DNA from: Streptomonospora litoralis
GTDB lineage: Bacteria > Actinomycetota > Actinomycetes > Streptosporangiales > Streptosporangiaceae
Assembly (NCBI RefSeq): GCF_004323735.1
Contig: NZ_CP036455.1
Location: 1,979,101-2,043,100, forward strand
Direction: 5' to 3'
Length of the DNA stretch: 64,000 nt
The stretch's first letter is position 1. The number at the start of each line of letters is the position of its first letter. The notes under the pieces are model-generated. The model was not told where the DNA came from, did no database searches, and saw only the letters and a list, made by a program, of their open reading frames with translations. Shown piece by piece: positions 50,503-58,378 of the stretch. The position numbers were made by a program, and so were the translations under genes.

Positions 50503-50657
50503 ATCGCGAACTTATGGCCGCGGAATACGCTTTCCTGCGACCATAAGTTCGCGATAGACGGGTCAAGCCGCGCCGAGTCTGTCTGCAGGGTTGGATTCGG
50601 CGTCGAATCCAACCCTGCAGACAGACTCGATGGGACCGGTGCCACCTATTGCAGGGT
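50503..50657 (+). repeat. Two-hairpin element, copy B
   Basis: Hairpin 2 occupies 50503-50555 (ATCGCGAACTTATGG left arm; loop around TACGC), hairpin 1 occupies 50574-50629 (26-base perfect arms and a central GCGT), and the conserved flank (CCTATTGCAGGG and ACCGGTGCCACC, reversed) ends at 50657. Relative to copy A the element is inverted and its hairpin 1 differs at three arm positions, each matched by the complementary change in the other arm. Confidence 0.8.
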
Positions 50658-50769
50658 TTCGACTCGTCCGGGGGACGCCCGTTCCCGACCATGGTCGCCA
50701 CCCAGCGTGGTGAATGGCCGCCGGTGGGGAGCACCAGCTGGCCGTACCTGGGGATTTCCCGCTGGCCAC

Positions 50770-50935
50770 TGACAGCCCAGCCGACCCGAGCCGCCGATCC
50801 GCCGCGCGGACCACCGGCGAGCACCCGATCCGACAACCGCAGGCCCAGCCCACCGCCGTCCGCGCCGCCCCCGTCGGCTGCGCCACTGGCGGGCACCCGG
50901 CCCGATGGGCGCGCGCCCGGTCCTGCTGTGACCGA
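50770..50935 (+). repeat. Degenerate ~130-nt repeat, plus orientation
   Basis: Remains of core 1 (CAGCCGACCCGAGCCGCC at about 50777) are followed by two core 2 copies (CACCGGCGAGCACCCGATCC at about 50812; CACTGGCGGGCACCCGGCCC at about 50884). Downstream, 50935-51000 is AT-rich (TTGGAC and GGGTAATAAT) and probably holds the promoter of the Excalibur-protein gene. Confidence 0.5.
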
Positions 50936-51108
50936 ACTATATGTATTGGACTGAACTCTTTGGGTAATAATCCCTGTTGGCGGCCATCTATCCGATTTGC
51001 GGGCAGTTAAAGGCACCACTGCAACGAGCCGCTTGTGGCGGGAGCTCGCGGAGGGGGCGGGCGAGCGGCCGGGCCGCCGTTCAGCGTCAGAGGAGGGAGT
51101 CTGATCGC

Positions 51109-51651
51109 ATGGAGTTCTGGCGCACTACCGCGGCGACGACCGCCGGACTGTCCCTGGGCATCGCGCTCGTCGCGACGGCACCCGGGGTGGCGTCGGCGGA
51201 GGATCCGGTACCGCCTCCGCCGCCCGACGTGGACTGCCCCGAGGTCGAAGAGGACAACTTCGAGGTCAGTGAGGGCGACCCGCACCGCTTCGACGCCGAC
51301 AACGACGGCATCGGCTGCGAGGACGGCGAGGGCGACGGCGGCAACGGCGGCAACGGCGGTGAGTCGGACACCGGCGAGGGCGACGAGTCCTCCGCCACCG
51401 AGTCCGGCAGCGAATCCGCTACCGAGTCCGACGCCCAGTCCGGCGACGACGGCGCCATGGAGGACGGCACGACGGATGACGAAACGACGGACGACGGCGG
51501 CATGCCCACGGGCGGTGTCGACACCGGAGGCGGCGGAGCGGCTGAGGGCAGCGGCGCCTGGGCGCCCGCCGCGGCGGTCACCGCGCTGATCGCCGCAGCC
51601 GGAGCCGGGTTCGACTGGTGGCGCCGGCGCAGTGCGCCGGGGGCACGGTGA
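51109..51651 (+). CDS. Exported Excalibur-domain protein, likely sortase partner
   Basis: 180 residues with a GAGGAGGGAG ribosome-binding site. Signal peptide to about residue 29 (GVASA-ED). Then an Excalibur-type calcium-binding motif, FDADNDGIGCED, preceded by VDCPEVEEDNF; a 70-residue acidic Ser/Thr/Gly/Glu linker; GGMPTGGVDTGG; a C-terminal membrane helix (WAPAAAVTALIAAAGAGFDW) and a basic tail RRRSAPGAR. This is the layout of a sortase substrate, but the canonical LPxTG is replaced, at best by MPTGG. Its stop overlaps the sortase start (GTGA). Confidence 0.82.
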   Translation: MEFWRTTAATTAGLSLGIALVATAPGVASAEDPVPPPPPDVDCPEVEEDNFEVSEGDPHRFDADNDGIGCEDGEGDGGNGGNGGESDTGEGDESSATESGSESATESDAQSGDDGAMEDGTTDDETTDDGGMPTGGVDTGGGGAAEGSGAWAPAAAVTALIAAAGAGFDWWRRRSAPGAR

Positions 51652-52271
51652 GCGAGGAGGTTCGTGTCCGCCAGGGCGGTCGCCGCACGGCGCCCGCCCT
51701 GGCGGGCCTGGGCGTGGCCGCGCTGCTGATGGGCGCGGCCACCTTCGACGCCGGCTCCGCTCCGCTCGGCCCCGTCCCCGAACCTCCCGCCGTGCCCGGC
51801 CCGCAGGCGCCCGCGATGGAACGGGCACGCCCGGTATCGTTGGGCATCCCCGCGCTGGAGCTGCACACCCGTCGGCTCACCGACCTCGGTCTCACCGGCG
51901 GCGGCCGACTTGAGGCTCCCGGCCCCTGGCAGGCCGTCGGCTGGTACACCGCGGGTCCCGCACCCGGCGAGGAGGGGGCGGCGGTGCTCGCCGGCCATGT
52001 CGACTCCCGCAGCGGTCCGGCGGTCTTCTTCGGCCTGGAGCTGCTGGAGCCCGGGCACCGCATCCGCATCGGCCGCGCCGACGGGACGACGGCCCGCTTC
52101 GCGGTCGAGCGGGTGGAGCAGTACGCCAAGGACGACTTTCCCGCGCGCCGCGTGTACGGACCGACCGGCGGCAGCGCCGAACTGCGGCTGATCACCTGCG
52201 GCGGCGCCTTCGATTCGCGGACCGGTCATTACCGCGCCAACACCGTCGTCTACGCCCGGCTCATCGGCTGA
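51648..52271 (+). CDS. Class F sortase
   Basis: 207 residues from GTG 51648. One N-terminal membrane helix (about residues 16-35), then the sortase barrel. Catalytic residues: His in LAGHVDSRSGPAVFFGL (about residue 116), Cys in LRLITCGGAFD (about 182) and Arg in GHYRANTVVYARL (about 195). Class F sortases are the actinobacterial type often of unclear substrate. The coupled upstream gene is its obvious partner. A hairpin terminates the operon. Confidence 0.92.
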   Translation: MSEEVRVRQGGRRTAPALAGLGVAALLMGAATFDAGSAPLGPVPEPPAVPGPQAPAMERARPVSLGIPALELHTRRLTDLGLTGGGRLEAPGPWQAVGWYTAGPAPGEEGAAVLAGHVDSRSGPAVFFGLELLEPGHRIRIGRADGTTARFAVERVEQYAKDDFPARRVYGPTGGSAELRLITCGGAFDSRTGHYRANTVVYARLIG

Positions 52272-52290
52272 GGGCCGCCCCGGGCGGCCC
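52272..52290 (+). terminator. Hairpin after the sortase gene
   Basis: GGGCCGCC-CCG-GGCGGCCC, 8-bp perfect stem with a 3-base loop directly at the sortase stop codon. Confidence 0.6.
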
Positions 52291-52348
52291 CCGGGCGGCG
52301 TTCGGGCCGTGCACACCGCACCGGCCCGTGCTCCCGCCGACCGATGCC

Positions 52349-52545
52349 TTATCCCCTCGCCTCGTCCAGGACCTTGCGGGCGTCGCCCTCGAAGGTCCAG
52401 CGGCTCAGCAGCATGCACACGCCGCCGAGCAGTTTGGGCACGGTCAGGATGAGGAAGGCGGTGCGCAGCGACCCGGTGGCGTCGGAGGCGACGCCCACCT
52501 CAGTGGGCCCACCGCGGTGCCCAGGGTGAGCAGGAAGTTCAGCCG
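52349..52545 (-). pseudogene. C-terminal fragment of an MFS transporter
   Basis: On the minus strand the last 55 codons read like an MFS end: SDATGSLRTAFLILTVPKLL, GGVCMLLSRWTFEGD, ARKVLDEARG. Upstream, the continuation LNFLLTLGTAVGP is in another frame, so a one-base frameshift near 52510 breaks the gene, and everything before about 52545 is missing. It abuts an IS200/IS605-like remnant, which probably caused the truncation. Confidence 0.65.
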
Positions 52546-52554
52546 ATTTTAGCG

Positions 52555-52823
52555 AGGAGCCCCGGCTCTTCAGCGCGGGGAGGAATCGCTTCTCATCACG
52601 GCTCTGAGTGCCGGTCGTGCGGGGTCGTTGCCCACGCCGACCGCAACGCTTCCCGCACCATCGCCCGCCGCGGCGAGGCTGCGTGGAATGCGGGGCGTGA
52701 GTCACGCGTCCCTGCCGCCCCGTAAGTAACAGGGGTGTCTGGACGGAGGAGCCCACCCGGCAGCCGGTCGGGCGGCTACCTCCAAGCCCGGCCCTTCAGG
52801 GCCCGGGTCAAGCTGACGCCGGC
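52555..52823 (+). pseudogene. IS200/IS605-type TnpB C-terminal remnant with right-end hairpins
   Basis: The plus frame 52606-52725 encodes ECRSCGVVAHADRNASRTIA and continues to a TAA, the second zinc-knuckle CxxC and DRNAS motif of TnpB (RuvC-type nuclease). The first CxxC and the rest of the 350-400 residue protein are gone. After the stop, 52785-52820 contains AAGCCCGGCCCTTCAGGGCC, the hairpin typical of IS605 right ends, where the omega-RNA terminates. A second similar hairpin AGCCCCGGCTCTTCAGCGCG occurs at 52558-52577, suggesting two nested or overlapping elements. Confidence 0.65.
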
Positions 52824-52968
52824 CGGTGTTCACGACTCCCCGTCGTCGGCCGGTCCGGGGTGCGCGGATCTGGCGGCCTCCCGAAGCCGCTGCGGGCACA
52901 CATCGCCGTCCGCCCAGCGGGGTAGAAGGCGATTGATATGTGACCTGGATCATAATTCTGGGGGAGTG

Positions 52969-54189
52969 ATGGCTGAAAACAGAGGCGTCGCCTACGCGGG
53001 TCCGGGCCGGGTGGAGGTCGTCGACATCGACTATCCCGAGTTCGTGCTCAAGGACGGACCCGGCGTGCATCCGGCGAACGTGGGCCGCCAGGTGCACCAC
53101 GGGGTCATCCTGAAGGTGGTCGCGTCCAACATCTGCGGTAGCGACCAGCACATGGTGCGCGGCCGCACGACCGCCCCGGAAGGGCTCGTGCTCGGCCACG
53201 AGATCACCGGCGAGGTCGTGGAGAAGGGGCGCGACGTCGAGTTCCTCGACATCGGCGACCTGGTCTCGGTGCCCTTCAACATCGCCTGCGGCCGGTGCGC
53301 CAACTGCAAGGCCCGGCGCACCGGCATCTGCCTCAACGTCAACCCCGACCGTCCGGGGTCGGCCTACGGCTACGTCGACATGGGCGGCTGGGTGGGCGGC
53401 CAGGCGCGCTACGTGCTCGTTCCCTACGCCGACTTCAACGCGCTGCGGTTCCCGGACAAGCAGCAGGCCATGGAGAAGATGCTGGATCTCACCATGCTTT
53501 CCGACATCTTCCCCACCGGGTTCCACGGCTGCGTCACCGCCGGGGTGGGGGTGGGCTCCACCGTCTACATCGCCGGTGCGGGACCGGTCGGGCTGGCCGC
53601 CGCGGCATCGGCGCAGCTGCTCGGCGCCGCCGTGGTCATCGTCGCCGACATGATCGGCGAGCGCCTGCAGCAGGCGCGGGCGTTCGGCTGTGAGACCGTC
53701 GACGTCTCCGCCGAGGACCCGCGGGCGGGGATCGAGCGCATTCTCGGTGAGTCCGAGGTGGACGCCGGGGTTGACGCGGTCGGCTTCGAGGCGCGCGGCC
53801 ACGGCGAGGCGGCCGCCGAGGAGGCGCCGGCGGCCGTGCTCAACACGATGATGGACGTCACCGCCGCCGGCGGTTCGGTCGGCATCCCCGGCCTATACGT
53901 GACCGGCGATCCGGGCGCGGCCGACGAGGCGGCGCGCGAGGGCTCGCTGTCCGTCCGCATCGGGCTGGGCTGGGCCAAATCGCACGCCTTCTTCACCGGG
54001 CAGTGCCCGGTCATGCTGTATCACCGGCAGCTGATGAAGGCCATTCTGCACGACCGGGTGCAGATCGCCGACGCCGTCAACGCCACGCCCATCGGTCTGG
54101 AGGAGGCCGCCCGCGGCTACCGGGAGTTCGACCGCGGAGCGGCGCGGAAATACGTCCTCGACCCCCACGGGCTGCTCGGGACCGCCTGA
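52969..54189 (+). CDS. fdhA: Glutathione-independent formaldehyde dehydrogenase
   Basis: 406 residues from ATG 52969 (GGGGGA just upstream; GTG 52966 is an alternative). Zinc MDR of the FdhA type: catalytic zinc site VASNICGSDQHMVRGRT and GHEITGEV, structural zinc lobe CGRCANCKARRTGIC, NAD motif VYIAGAGPVGLAAAASAQLLG. The long insert between the two halves and the ending REFDRGAARKYVLDPHG are characteristic. Oxidises formaldehyde (or hydroxymethyl adducts) to formate. It stands alone next to mobile-element debris; regulation is unknown. Confidence 0.93.
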   Translation: MAENRGVAYAGPGRVEVVDIDYPEFVLKDGPGVHPANVGRQVHHGVILKVVASNICGSDQHMVRGRTTAPEGLVLGHEITGEVVEKGRDVEFLDIGDLVSVPFNIACGRCANCKARRTGICLNVNPDRPGSAYGYVDMGGWVGGQARYVLVPYADFNALRFPDKQQAMEKMLDLTMLSDIFPTGFHGCVTAGVGVGSTVYIAGAGPVGLAAAASAQLLGAAVVIVADMIGERLQQARAFGCETVDVSAEDPRAGIERILGESEVDAGVDAVGFEARGHGEAAAEEAPAAVLNTMMDVTAAGGSVGIPGLYVTGDPGAADEAAREGSLSVRIGLGWAKSHAFFTGQCPVMLYHRQLMKAILHDRVQIADAVNATPIGLEEAARGYREFDRGAARKYVLDPHGLLGTA

Positions 54190-54421
54190 GCCCCGTCACC
54201 CGCGCCGCGCTCGGCCCACCACCCGCCGGGCGCGGCGCCGCGGCGGGACCGGGCCGCCCCGGGCCGCAGCCGCGAAAGGATCGGCCTGTCCGGCACTGGT
54301 GCGTCGGCGGCGTGCCGGGGATACTGGGGGCCTTGCTCGAAGACGGCGCCGCGCGGGGACGGCCGACCGCGTGCCGCCGTTGCGGCCGACCGTTGACAGC
54401 ACTGACAGGAGTCCGTTCGCC

Positions 54422-54880
54422 ATGACGACCCAGGCGGCGCCGCCGCGGTCGAGGTGCCAGCGCAAGCAGGACGCCCTCACGCGGCTCGAAACCGACGTCG
54501 ACGCGTGGGTGGCCACGGCCGGTGCCGACGGGGGCATGCCCCACCTCGTTCCGCTGTCCTTCGTGTGGGACGGTGCGGTCCTGCTGCTGGCGACCCCGGG
54601 CGACAGCCCTACCGGCCGCAACATGCGCACCTCGGGTCGGGTCCGCATCGGGATCGGGCCCACCCGCGACGTCGTGCTCATCGAGGGCACGGCGGAGGCG
54701 TTCGCGTCTGCCGACATGGACGAGGACACCCTGGACGCCTTCGCCGGCAAGACCGGGTTCGACCCGCGGCACTCGGGCGACTTCTATTTCCGTGTCCGCC
54801 CGCAACGGGTACAGGCCTGGCGCGAGGTCGAGGAACTCGCCGAGCGCGAGCTGATGCGCGGCGGCGACTGGCTGGTGTGA
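54422..54880 (+). CDS. PPOX/flavin-reductase-like split-barrel protein
   Basis: 152 residues with CAGGAG upstream. The pyridoxamine-oxidase-like barrel is indicated by VDAWVATAGADGGMPHLVPL, FVWDGAVLLLATPGDSPTGR and NMRTSGRVRIGIGPTRDVVL. Such small proteins bind FMN, F420 or haem; NMRTSGRVRI is typical of the F420-binding branch. No partner gene is evident. It converges on the MaoC gene with 20 bases between stop codons. Confidence 0.82.
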   Translation: MTTQAAPPRSRCQRKQDALTRLETDVDAWVATAGADGGMPHLVPLSFVWDGAVLLLATPGDSPTGRNMRTSGRVRIGIGPTRDVVLIEGTAEAFASADMDEDTLDAFAGKTGFDPRHSGDFYFRVRPQRVQAWREVEELAERELMRGGDWLV

Positions 54881-54900
54881 CCGCTTTCGTCCGCAGCCGG

Positions 54901-55389
54901 TCAGCGGGGGCGGGTGCGCAGGAGGTTGAGCACGACGGCGGTGAACACCGTGCGGCCGTGCTGGTTGGCCAGCTCCACCCGGGTGCGCAGCAGGCCCCGC
55001 TCGGGTTTGGCAGCCGAGGGGCGGACCTCCAGCACCTCGGCCCGCAGGGCCAGCGTGTCGCCCGGCCGCACGGGCTCGGTCCAGCGAAGTTCGTCCACCC
55101 CCGGCCCGCCGAGGCTGGCCTTCGCCGAGAGGTATCGGTCCACGTACAGCCGCATCATCAGCGCGGCCGTGTGCCACCCGCTGGCGATGAGGCCCCCGAA
55201 GGGGCCTTCGGCCGCCGCGTGCGGGTCGACGTGGAAGGACTGCGGATCGAACCGGCCCGCGAATTCGGCGATCTCGTCCTCGGTCACCGCGATCGTCCCG
55301 CAGTCGACGGTTTCGCCGACCGTGTAGTCCTCCAGGAACCGCTCGTGGAACGGAACGGCCTCGGTCCGCCCGCCGGACTGCGCACCCAT
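54901..55389 (-). CDS. MaoC-like (R)-specific enoyl-CoA hydratase family protein
   Basis: 162 residues from ATG 55389 (GGAGGCGAGG upstream). Hot-dog fold with the hydratase motif AEFAGRFDPQSFHVDPHAAA; GPFGGLIASGWHTAALMMRL is typical of MaoC/NodN proteins. The catalytic Asp and His of the motif (D and H in FDPQSFHVD) are kept. Possible roles are in fatty-acid, polyketide or aromatic breakdown. It is divergent from the TetR gene at 55699 across a 310-base region, which holds GTCGGTCGGCTAATTAAATC-type AT-rich DNA near 55505 and no other gene. Confidence 0.88.
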   Translation of the reverse strand: MGAQSGGRTEAVPFHERFLEDYTVGETVDCGTIAVTEDEIAEFAGRFDPQSFHVDPHAAAEGPFGGLIASGWHTAALMMRLYVDRYLSAKASLGGPGVDELRWTEPVRPGDTLALRAEVLEVRPSAAKPERGLLRTRVELANQHGRTVFTAVVLNLLRTRPR

Positions 55390-55698
55390 CGCCTCGCCTC
55401 CGCGATCGCCGCCGCTGAAACGGCAGGGCCACTGTAGTCCCCGGGCGCAGCGGCTGCACGGCAGGGGAGTCGGGCAACGCGAGTCCTCCGTCTTAACGGT
55501 CGGTCGGCTAATTAAATCAGTCGCTTGACTGAAACTATCCCCTCGACTTGACTGGTCGTGTCGCAGCCGACCGAAAGGACCCGCCATGGACCCGAATGCA
55601 TCAGGGGCGACTCCGGGCCGGCGGAGCGGCGCCGAGACGGCCCGCGGCCGCCGCGGTCGACGGCTCGCCTACCTCTGCATCGCGGCAAGGTGGTGACC

Positions 55699-56601
55699 AT
55701 GGCCGAGCGACGGGCGCGGGACGAACAGGTCAGCGCCACCCGTGAGCAGATCATCAGCGCGGCCGAGCGGCTCTTCGCGGAGCGCGGCGTGGTCACCGTC
55801 TCCAACCGCCAGATCTCCCAAGCCGCCGGCCAGGGCAACAACACGGCGGTGAGCTACCACTTCGGCGGCAAGGCCGAGCTGGTCCGCGCCATCGTGCGGC
55901 GCCACGCCGAGCCGATCGAGCAGGCGCGCGTGCGCCGGCTCGCCGATCTGTCCGGCTCCGCCGAGGTGCGCGACTGGGTGGGCTGCCTGGTCCGCCCGAT
56001 AACCGAGCACCTGGCCGAGTTGGGCGTTCCCTCCTGGTACGCCCGGTTCGGCGCCCAGGTGCACACCGACCCCGGGCTGCGCGACATCATGGCCGCCGAG
56101 TTCCTGACCACGGCCTCGCTGCGCGAAGTGCTCGAAGGGTTGAACCGGTGCGTGCCCGGCATGCCGCTCGCGGTCCACGTCGAACGCAGCGAGATGGCCG
56201 GTCAGCTGATCATCCACCACTGTGCCGAGCGCGAGCGCCGCCTCGCCCGCGGCGCCACCACCGCCAGGTCCAGTTGGCACGAGACCGCCACCGGGCTCGT
56301 CGACGCCATCACCGGCATGTGGTCGGCCCCGGTCACCTCGCCGGACGGCGGCGCCCCCGCAGGACACGGCGTCCTGGCGAGCCGCCGCCCACCCGGAGAA
56401 CCGCGGAGCGGACCGGAGATGAGCATGCCCACCCGGCCGCCCCGGGCACCGGGAACGGCGGCGCGGGATCACACGGCCGACCAGCCGTTGTCGACCGGCA
56501 GGACGGCGCCGCTGATGTTGCTGGCCGCGTCGGAGGCGAGGAAGACGATCGCGGAGGCAAGTTCGGCGGGGTCGGCGACGCGGCCGATGTTGCCGGCGTA
56601 G
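55699..56601 (+). CDS. TetR-family regulator with an unusually long C-terminus
   Basis: 300 residues from ATG 55699. The HTH is at residues about 12-60 (EQIISAAERLFAERGVVTVS, NTAVSYHFGGKAELVRAIV). The ligand domain seems to end near residue 215 (TGLVDAITGMWSA), yet the frame runs on for about 85 Pro/Ala/Arg-rich residues and overlaps the convergent SDR gene by 133 bases. The tail has no domain character, so loss of the original stop codon is likely. It is divergent from the MaoC gene. Confidence 0.82.
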   Translation: MAERRARDEQVSATREQIISAAERLFAERGVVTVSNRQISQAAGQGNNTAVSYHFGGKAELVRAIVRRHAEPIEQARVRRLADLSGSAEVRDWVGCLVRPITEHLAELGVPSWYARFGAQVHTDPGLRDIMAAEFLTTASLREVLEGLNRCVPGMPLAVHVERSEMAGQLIIHHCAERERRLARGATTARSSWHETATGLVDAITGMWSAPVTSPDGGAPAGHGVLASRRPPGEPRSGPEMSMPTRPPRAPGTAARDHTADQPLSTGRTAPLMLLAASEARKTIAEASSAGSATRPMLPA

Positions 56602-57233
56602 TTGCCGAGCACGGTCGGACCGGCCGGTGACTGGGCCGCCTCCACCGAGATGGAGGTCGCGGTCCCGCCGGGAGCGACCGCGTTCACGCGGATGCCGTGG
56701 TCGCGGTACATGATCGCGGTCGACTTCACCAGTCCCACGACGCCGTGCTTGGCGGCGGTGTAGGCGGTTCCCGCGGCGCTGCCGCGCAGGGAGGCCTCCG
56801 AGGCGGTGAACACGATCGAACCGGACCCCCGGCCGAGCATGTGCGGCAGCACCGCGCGGGTGAGCAGGAACGGCGCGGTCAGGTTGATGCGGATCAGCCG
56901 CTCCCACACCGCGTCGCCCACGTCGGCCGTCGCCGACAGGTCGTCCATGATCCCGGCGTTGTTGACCAGGACGTCGATGCCGCCGAGGCGCTCGGCGGCG
57001 GTGTCGGCGACCCGGTCGACGACCTCCTGGCGGCTGAGGTCGCCGGTGACGGTCTCGGCGGTGCCTCCGGCGGAGCGGACCTCCTCGGCGGCGCTCTCGG
57101 CGGTCTCCGCGTTGAGATCGGCGATGAGGACCCGCGCGCCCTCGGCCGCGAGCCGCAGGGCGGTCGCGCGGCCGATGCCCGCACCGCCTCCGGTGACGAT
57201 CGCGTTCTTGCCCTGCAGTCCCGAGTCGATCAC
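56469..57233 (-). CDS. Short-chain dehydrogenase/reductase
   Basis: 254 residues from GTG 57233 (GGAAGGA upstream; the ATG at 57287 would add 18 unlikely residues). Classical SDR: NAIVTGGGAGIGRATALRLA (cofactor glycines), NNAG in VLVNNAGIMDD, catalytic Ser in IVFTASEASLRG and YTAAK in GTAYTAAKHGVVGLVKS. The acidic residue after strand 2 (IADLNAET) predicts NAD(H). Its 3' end is overlapped antisense by the TetR frame, and it is divergent from another TetR gene at 57404, its probable regulator. Confidence 0.92.
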   Translation of the reverse strand: MIDSGLQGKNAIVTGGGAGIGRATALRLAAEGARVLIADLNAETAESAAEEVRSAGGTAETVTGDLSRQEVVDRVADTAAERLGGIDVLVNNAGIMDDLSATADVGDAVWERLIRINLTAPFLLTRAVLPHMLGRGSGSIVFTASEASLRGSAAGTAYTAAKHGVVGLVKSTAIMYRDHGIRVNAVAPGGTATSISVEAAQSPAGPTVLGNYAGNIGRVADPAELASAIVFLASDAASNISGAVLPVDNGWSAV

Positions 57234-57403
57234 GGTGGTTCCTTCCCTGGCAGTGCGGTGTCTCGCGGCCATGCGAATATCTGTCACTGAGCGACATTTA
57301 GTCGTTCGGGGACAGGATAGCGGCTAGTATGGTCGCCGCGCCCCGACCCGTGCGGCGCTGTCGGCCAGACGAGTCGCGGGGACGCGCCGCGGAAGGAGGC
57401 GAT

Positions 57404-58111
57404 ATGGCACAGGAGACCTCGCACACCTCCGCCTCGGGCCGCGGACGGCCGCCGATGACCGAGCGCCGCAAGGCGGTCGTGCGCATGGAGATCGCACGCG
57501 CCGCGGTCGCCCTTTTCGTCGAGCGGGGGGTCGCCGGTACCACCGGCGAGGACATCGCGCACTCGCTCGGGATCTCCACGCGCACCCTTTGGCGGTACTT
57601 CCCCGGCAAGGAAAGCTGTGTACGGCCGCTGCTCAGCACCGGCTTGGACCTCATGGCCGAGCGTCTGCGCTCCTGCCCGCGCGACGTCGCGCTACTGGAC
57701 CACCTGGAGCTGACGGGCGCCTTCGACGCGGACACGGACCTCGTCGCCGGACCCGTCGCCGACCTCATCTGGATGACCGGCCGCGAGCCGGGCCTGCAGG
57801 CCGTCTGGCTGGAGGTGCACCATGCGGCCGAGGCGGTCTTCGCCGGGATCATCGCCGAGCGCACCGGCGCCGAACCCGAGGACCTGGACGTCGCCGTGCA
57901 GGCCGCCGCACTCAACGCGGCCCTGCGCCTGGCCGCCGAAGAGCAGGCCGGCTACCGCCGTACCGCAGAGGAGGCCCCGCCCGGCGGCATGGGGGAGCTC
58001 GTCCGCCGGGCCATCACCGCAGCCGCACGCGGCCTGCCCGCGTTCGCCCCCGCCACCGCCGCGGGCACCGGGCGCGGCGCCGACGCATCCCGGGGCGTGC
58101 ACCACGGTTGA
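57404..58111 (+). CDS. TetR-family regulator
   Basis: 235 residues with GGAAGGAGG before ATG 57404. HTH at residues about 24-70: AAVALFVERGVAGTTGEDIA, HSLGISTRTLWRYFPGKES. The C-terminal domain contains LIWMTGREPGLQAVWLEVH and VAVQAAALNAALRLAAEEQ, the MftR/TetR_C_17-like arrangement. TAGTAT (57323-57328) is a plausible -10. The TGTC...GACA dyad at 57282-57296 near the SDR start is a possible operator. It probably regulates the divergent SDR. Confidence 0.88.
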   Translation: MAQETSHTSASGRGRPPMTERRKAVVRMEIARAAVALFVERGVAGTTGEDIAHSLGISTRTLWRYFPGKESCVRPLLSTGLDLMAERLRSCPRDVALLDHLELTGAFDADTDLVAGPVADLIWMTGREPGLQAVWLEVHHAAEAVFAGIIAERTGAEPEDLDVAVQAAALNAALRLAAEEQAGYRRTAEEAPPGGMGELVRRAITAAARGLPAFAPATAAGTGRGADASRGVHHG

Positions 58112-58268
58112 GCGGCGCCGTTTCCCTCTTCCCCCCGCCCGGTGAGGCAGCCGGGGCGCGGCGGCCCCGGGCCGGGCGCACATCACCCGGCGCGAACGCG
58201 GTCCCACACCGCGGCGTCGGGTGCGCCGTCCGTCCCCCAGACGGCAACCCCGTGCCGCAGAAACGACT

Positions 58269-58305
58269 GTGCTGGTCCCACCCGGGGAAGAGATGGGACC
58301 AGCAC
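58269..58305. terminator. Bidirectional hairpin between convergent TetR gene and the vWA-OmpA operon
   Basis: GTGCTGGTCCCA (58269-58280) and its perfect complement (58294-58305), with a 13-base loop. It lies in the 267-base convergent gap 58112-58378, which has no other feature. Confidence 0.7.
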
Positions 58306-58378
58306 GCGGCGTCCGCTCGGACAGCGGGCGCCGCCTCCGTCCCGCCGAGCCGGCCGTCCTCCGGCACCGCGGGCGCGG

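Noticed and set aside
49603-50772. Long plus-strand reading frame across the repeat region
   Set aside because: Composition is arginine/glycine/alanine-rich with repeated segments that follow the DNA repeats; no ribosome-binding site or domain. High GC makes such frames common.
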